Assembly: GCA_003151275.1 (NCBI GenBank)
Contig: PLXC01000162.1
Span: 1 to 64,000 of the forward strand
Length of the DNA: 64,000 nt
Direction of reading: 5' to 3'
DNA from: Candidatus Melainabacteria bacterium
Lineage (GTDB): Bacteria; Cyanobacteriota; Vampirovibrionia; Obscuribacterales; Obscuribacteraceae
Part shown: positions 60,661 to 64,000 of the stretch, piece by piece
How positions within the stretch are numbered: position 1 is the first letter of the stretch
Layout: each line of letters starts with the position of its first letter
The notes under the pieces: model-generated
The model's database searches: none
What the model was told of the DNA's origin: nothing
The model's input: only the letters and a program-made list of their open reading frames with translations
Program-made: the position numbers and the translations under genes

Positions 60661-60749
60661 TTAAGTAAAGCCAGACAGCCTGCGCATACGAAAAGTATCA
60701 TAAACGAGTGAGGCAAAGGTGCCCGTAGCATCTATCCTATAGCTGTTAA

Positions 60750-62277
<1,528 letters not shown>

Positions 62278-62290
62278 TTTGCAATCACAA

Positions 62291-63004
62291 ATGAAAAAGA
62301 AAAACCAACCAACGTCCGCAACGGCGGCAACAGAGAGTACACCAGCCAAGGTTGTCACTCGCGACATCTTCTTGTTCGGGCGCCTGGAAAATGAGATCAC
62401 GCTTCCGGTTATAAAAAAACTGATCAAACTCAACAAGTTAGATTCGCAAACACCAATCAATCTATACATCAACTCGGCAGGTGGCAACGGTTATAACGCC
62501 GATGCAATTATCGCCATGATCCATTCTTTGCAAGCAAAGGTGAATACGATCTGCTTGGGACATGCACTATCAGGTGCTTGTGAAATTCTCGCTTCGGGCA
62601 CGGGGCAAAGATCCTCGTATGAGTTTGCCACCCTTATGTTTCACCAGACGCTCTGGGAAGCTGATGGTGACATCACCAACTTGGAGATTCAAGCAGCTCA
62701 GGGACTAAGATTCCGTGAAGCACAAATAGAACTGCTGCATCGCTGCACGGGGCAAGATAAATCCGTGGTCAGAAAAGACATCGAGCGCGATCACTACATG
62801 TCGGCAGATGAGGCGCTTCAATACGGCATCATCGATGTTGTCTTGGGCCATGAACGCAAGGGTCATGTGGGCGACGGCGGGAAACCGACAATTGTTTCGA
62901 GAAAGAAAGTAGGCGCTAAGGCTGCCCATCAAGGGTCTCAAAAGGCTGAAGCGAAGTCAGCACGCAAACTACCGGGCCGCCCTAAAACCGGCAAGGGAAG
63001 ATAG
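62291..63004 (+). CDS. ClpP-family serine protease subunit located between atpD and atpC
   Basis: 237 aa from ATG 62291 (13 nt after atpD); TTG 62279 is an alternative and neither has a clear ribosome site. Crotonase-like ClpP fold: RDIFLFGRLENEIT, PINLYINSAGG, then the nucleophile Ser94 in GHALSGACEILASG, His118 in TLMFHQTLW and Asp167 in IERDHYMSADEALQYGIID, a complete triad. It has an N-terminal Lys/Thr-rich segment and a basic C-terminal tail (about 190-237) not usual for ClpP. It is placed in an operon with atpD and atpC and may be a non-canonical ClpP/ClpR paralogue. Confidence 0.9.
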   Translation: MKKKNQPTSATAATESTPAKVVTRDIFLFGRLENEITLPVIKKLIKLNKLDSQTPINLYINSAGGNGYNADAIIAMIHSLQAKVNTICLGHALSGACEILASGTGQRSSYEFATLMFHQTLWEADGDITNLEIQAAQGLRFREAQIELLHRCTGQDKSVVRKDIERDHYMSADEALQYGIIDVVLGHERKGHVGDGGKPTIVSRKKVGAKAAHQGSQKAEAKSARKLPGRPKTGKGR

Positions 63005-63017
63005 GAGAATATTGAAT

Positions 63018-63449
63018 ATGCCTGGCACTCTTAATCTCAAAATTATCACCCCTGAACGCGTGGTTTTGGAGCAGAAAGTGGACGAGGTATCGGCTCGTGC
63101 AATTGATGGTGAATTGTCGATTTTACCTAATCACCAACCGTTGATTACGGCTCTTGCCGTAGACGTACTACGCTTCAAAAGTGACGGCGTTGAACACATT
63201 GCCGCCGTTATTGGCGGACTACTGGAAGTTGGCGAAAATCAAGTCACCGTCTTAAGCGACGTTGCTGAATTAGACACTGAAATCGACGAAGCCCGTGCTC
63301 ACGACGCTAAGGCCAAAGCTGAAGCGGAGAAGACGCAAAAAACAGACAAGCTGGACATTTATCTCTCAGAGATGGCGATGTCTAGAGCAATTGCCCGTCT
63401 CAAAGCTGCGGAGTTGTCTAGACAACGTCGTCGTCGCAATCAACTCTAA
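63018..63449 (+). CDS. atpC: F1F0 ATP synthase subunit epsilon
   Basis: 143 aa from ATG 63018, 10 nt after AGGAG; TTG 63012 is possible. N-terminal beta-sandwich (NLKIITPERVVLEQKVDEVS, GELSILPNHQPLITAL, HIAAVIGGLLEVGENQVTVL) and two C-terminal helices (IDEARAHDAKAKAEAEK; ARLKAAELSRQRR). It is the central-stalk subunit that regulates F1. Co-directional with atpD, separated from it by the ClpP-family gene. Confidence 0.95.
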   Translation: MPGTLNLKIITPERVVLEQKVDEVSARAIDGELSILPNHQPLITALAVDVLRFKSDGVEHIAAVIGGLLEVGENQVTVLSDVAELDTEIDEARAHDAKAKAEAEKTQKTDKLDIYLSEMAMSRAIARLKAAELSRQRRRRNQL

Positions 63450-63501
63450 TCGTCATCTATGCCCGATGTCTTCTTCGGCTTCGGTGTTTTCCTCTGAATC
63501 G

Positions 63502-64000
63502 TCACTCATTGAAAAGAGCTAGCGCGGATTTGACCAGTGTTTCCGGGTCTCTTCCACACACCATTTTCAGAGAATCATCACCAGACTTAACGACCATCGT
63601 CGTGGAAGTTCCACCATCTAGATTGAGCGCCTCCACACACCCCAAACGCTTCATTAATTCAGCTACCTGAGCCAATGTCAGCCCCGCTGAGAACTCATCC
63701 TGGCGCTTGCTCGCTACACACAAAAGCAGCACCTGCTTGCCATTCTTAGTGATACCAACTGCGGTGCGAGCGGCCGGTTTATTAACGCCTACTGAATCGA
63801 CCAACTTTCCGTCTGCTTCAGTTCTGACAAACGCCTCTTCGGTAGCTGTAAGTGTCGGTAGCAGTCGGGGTCCCGCTTGTATCGCGTGTACAAGAGTTTT
63901 ATGCTGTCCGATCGGTGTATCGTGAGCAGCGATCGCCAGCTCGATATTGCCAGTTTTACTCTTCATCACTCTCAATTCGCTGCGCTTAAAAATGGTCTCA
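63502..64000 (-). CDS. Phosphodiester glycosidase (NAGPA) family protein, 5' end outside window
   Basis: The minus-strand frame is open through base 64000, so the N-terminus is missing; 166 residues are visible. Pattern AIQAGPRLLPTLT, ARTAVGITKNGKQVLLLCVA, GLTLAQVAELMKRLGCVEAL and NLDGGTSTTMVV is the C-terminal half of the NAGPA/DUF2233 domain, which in mammals removes GlcNAc from phosphodiesters and in bacteria is often an exported glycan-related protein. Convergent with atpC, 52 nt apart. Confidence 0.85.
   Translation of the reverse strand, partial: ETIFKRSELRVMKSKTGNIELAIAAHDTPIGQHKTLVHAIQAGPRLLPTLTATEEAFVRTEADGKLVDSVGVNKPAARTAVGITKNGKQVLLLCVASKRQDEFSAGLTLAQVAELMKRLGCVEALNLDGGTSTTMVVKSGDDSLKMVCGRDPETLVKSALALFNE

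Overview
This window reads as a chromosomal segment of a non-photosynthetic relative of cyanobacteria, most likely Melainabacteria/Vampirovibrionia of the Obscuribacter type. That placement is inference from gene content. The supporting features are an ARC6-type IMS domain in a secreted protein, an atpD/atpC pair standing apart from any other ATP synthase gene, a PPK2-type polyphosphate kinase, a PP2C/FHA/kinase operon, and many TPR proteins with TTG or GTG starts. Coding density is high, GC content is moderate, and I see no phage, insertion sequence, CRISPR array, rRNA or tRNA.

Layout. 1-3756: Ser/Thr phosphorylation operon (PP2C, zinc-ribbon FHA, kinase-NHL, Maf). 3880-10414: cell-envelope proteins (IMS protein, M23 peptidase, lysine-rich coiled-coil protein, small membrane protein) running into hemL. 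11991-16453: sugar-nucleotide and glycosyltransferase genes. 16474-19125: lepA followed by a SUFU-like gene. 19666-30720: two different methionine synthases (homocysteine methyltransferase-MTHFR fusion and metH), with a TPR protein, a START-like protein, PPK2 and an LRV-repeat protein between them. 30953-34358: PstS-like lipoprotein, a small acidic protein, a hydroxyacid dehydrogenase and a protein with 9-residue repeats. 34371-38673: reverse transsulfuration pair (cbs and cystathionine gamma-lyase), divergent from a methylmalonyl-CoA mutase large subunit. 38794-45637: glycosyltransferase, epimerase, purine permease, TPR protein, orphan OmpR-type regulator and a small unknown. 45735-50736: gyrA divergent from lysS. 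50968-52778: decayed surface-protein region and a small unknown. 53150-56232: cysteine desulfurase, a histidine kinase and a truncated response regulator. 56273-60660: minus-strand run of cysE, cysK, a Yip1-thioredoxin fusion, a DUF1292 protein and a K+ channel. 60847-63449: atpD, a ClpP-family gene, atpC. 63502-64000: edge-truncated phosphodiester glycosidase.

Sulfur and one-carbon metabolism is a recurring theme: two homocysteine methyltransferases, MTHFR, CBS/CGL, CysE/CysK and a cysteine desulfurase cover homocysteine to methionine, homocysteine to cysteine, serine to cysteine, and cysteine to Fe-S sulfur.

The least explained signals are repeats. (1) A two-copy element of about 145 nt, one copy after hemL and one after metH, has long identical blocks at identical spacing, a conserved hairpin and a conserved 30-codon reading frame. 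(2) Two tandem arrays are built on the palindrome AGCGATATCGCT. (3) A GC-rich repeat family lies between genes and also appears, in the matching reading frame, inside the LRV-protein gene. Other points of note are a ClpP-family gene between atpD and atpC, a stem-loop leader before atpD, and a response-regulator remnant facing a histidine kinase.
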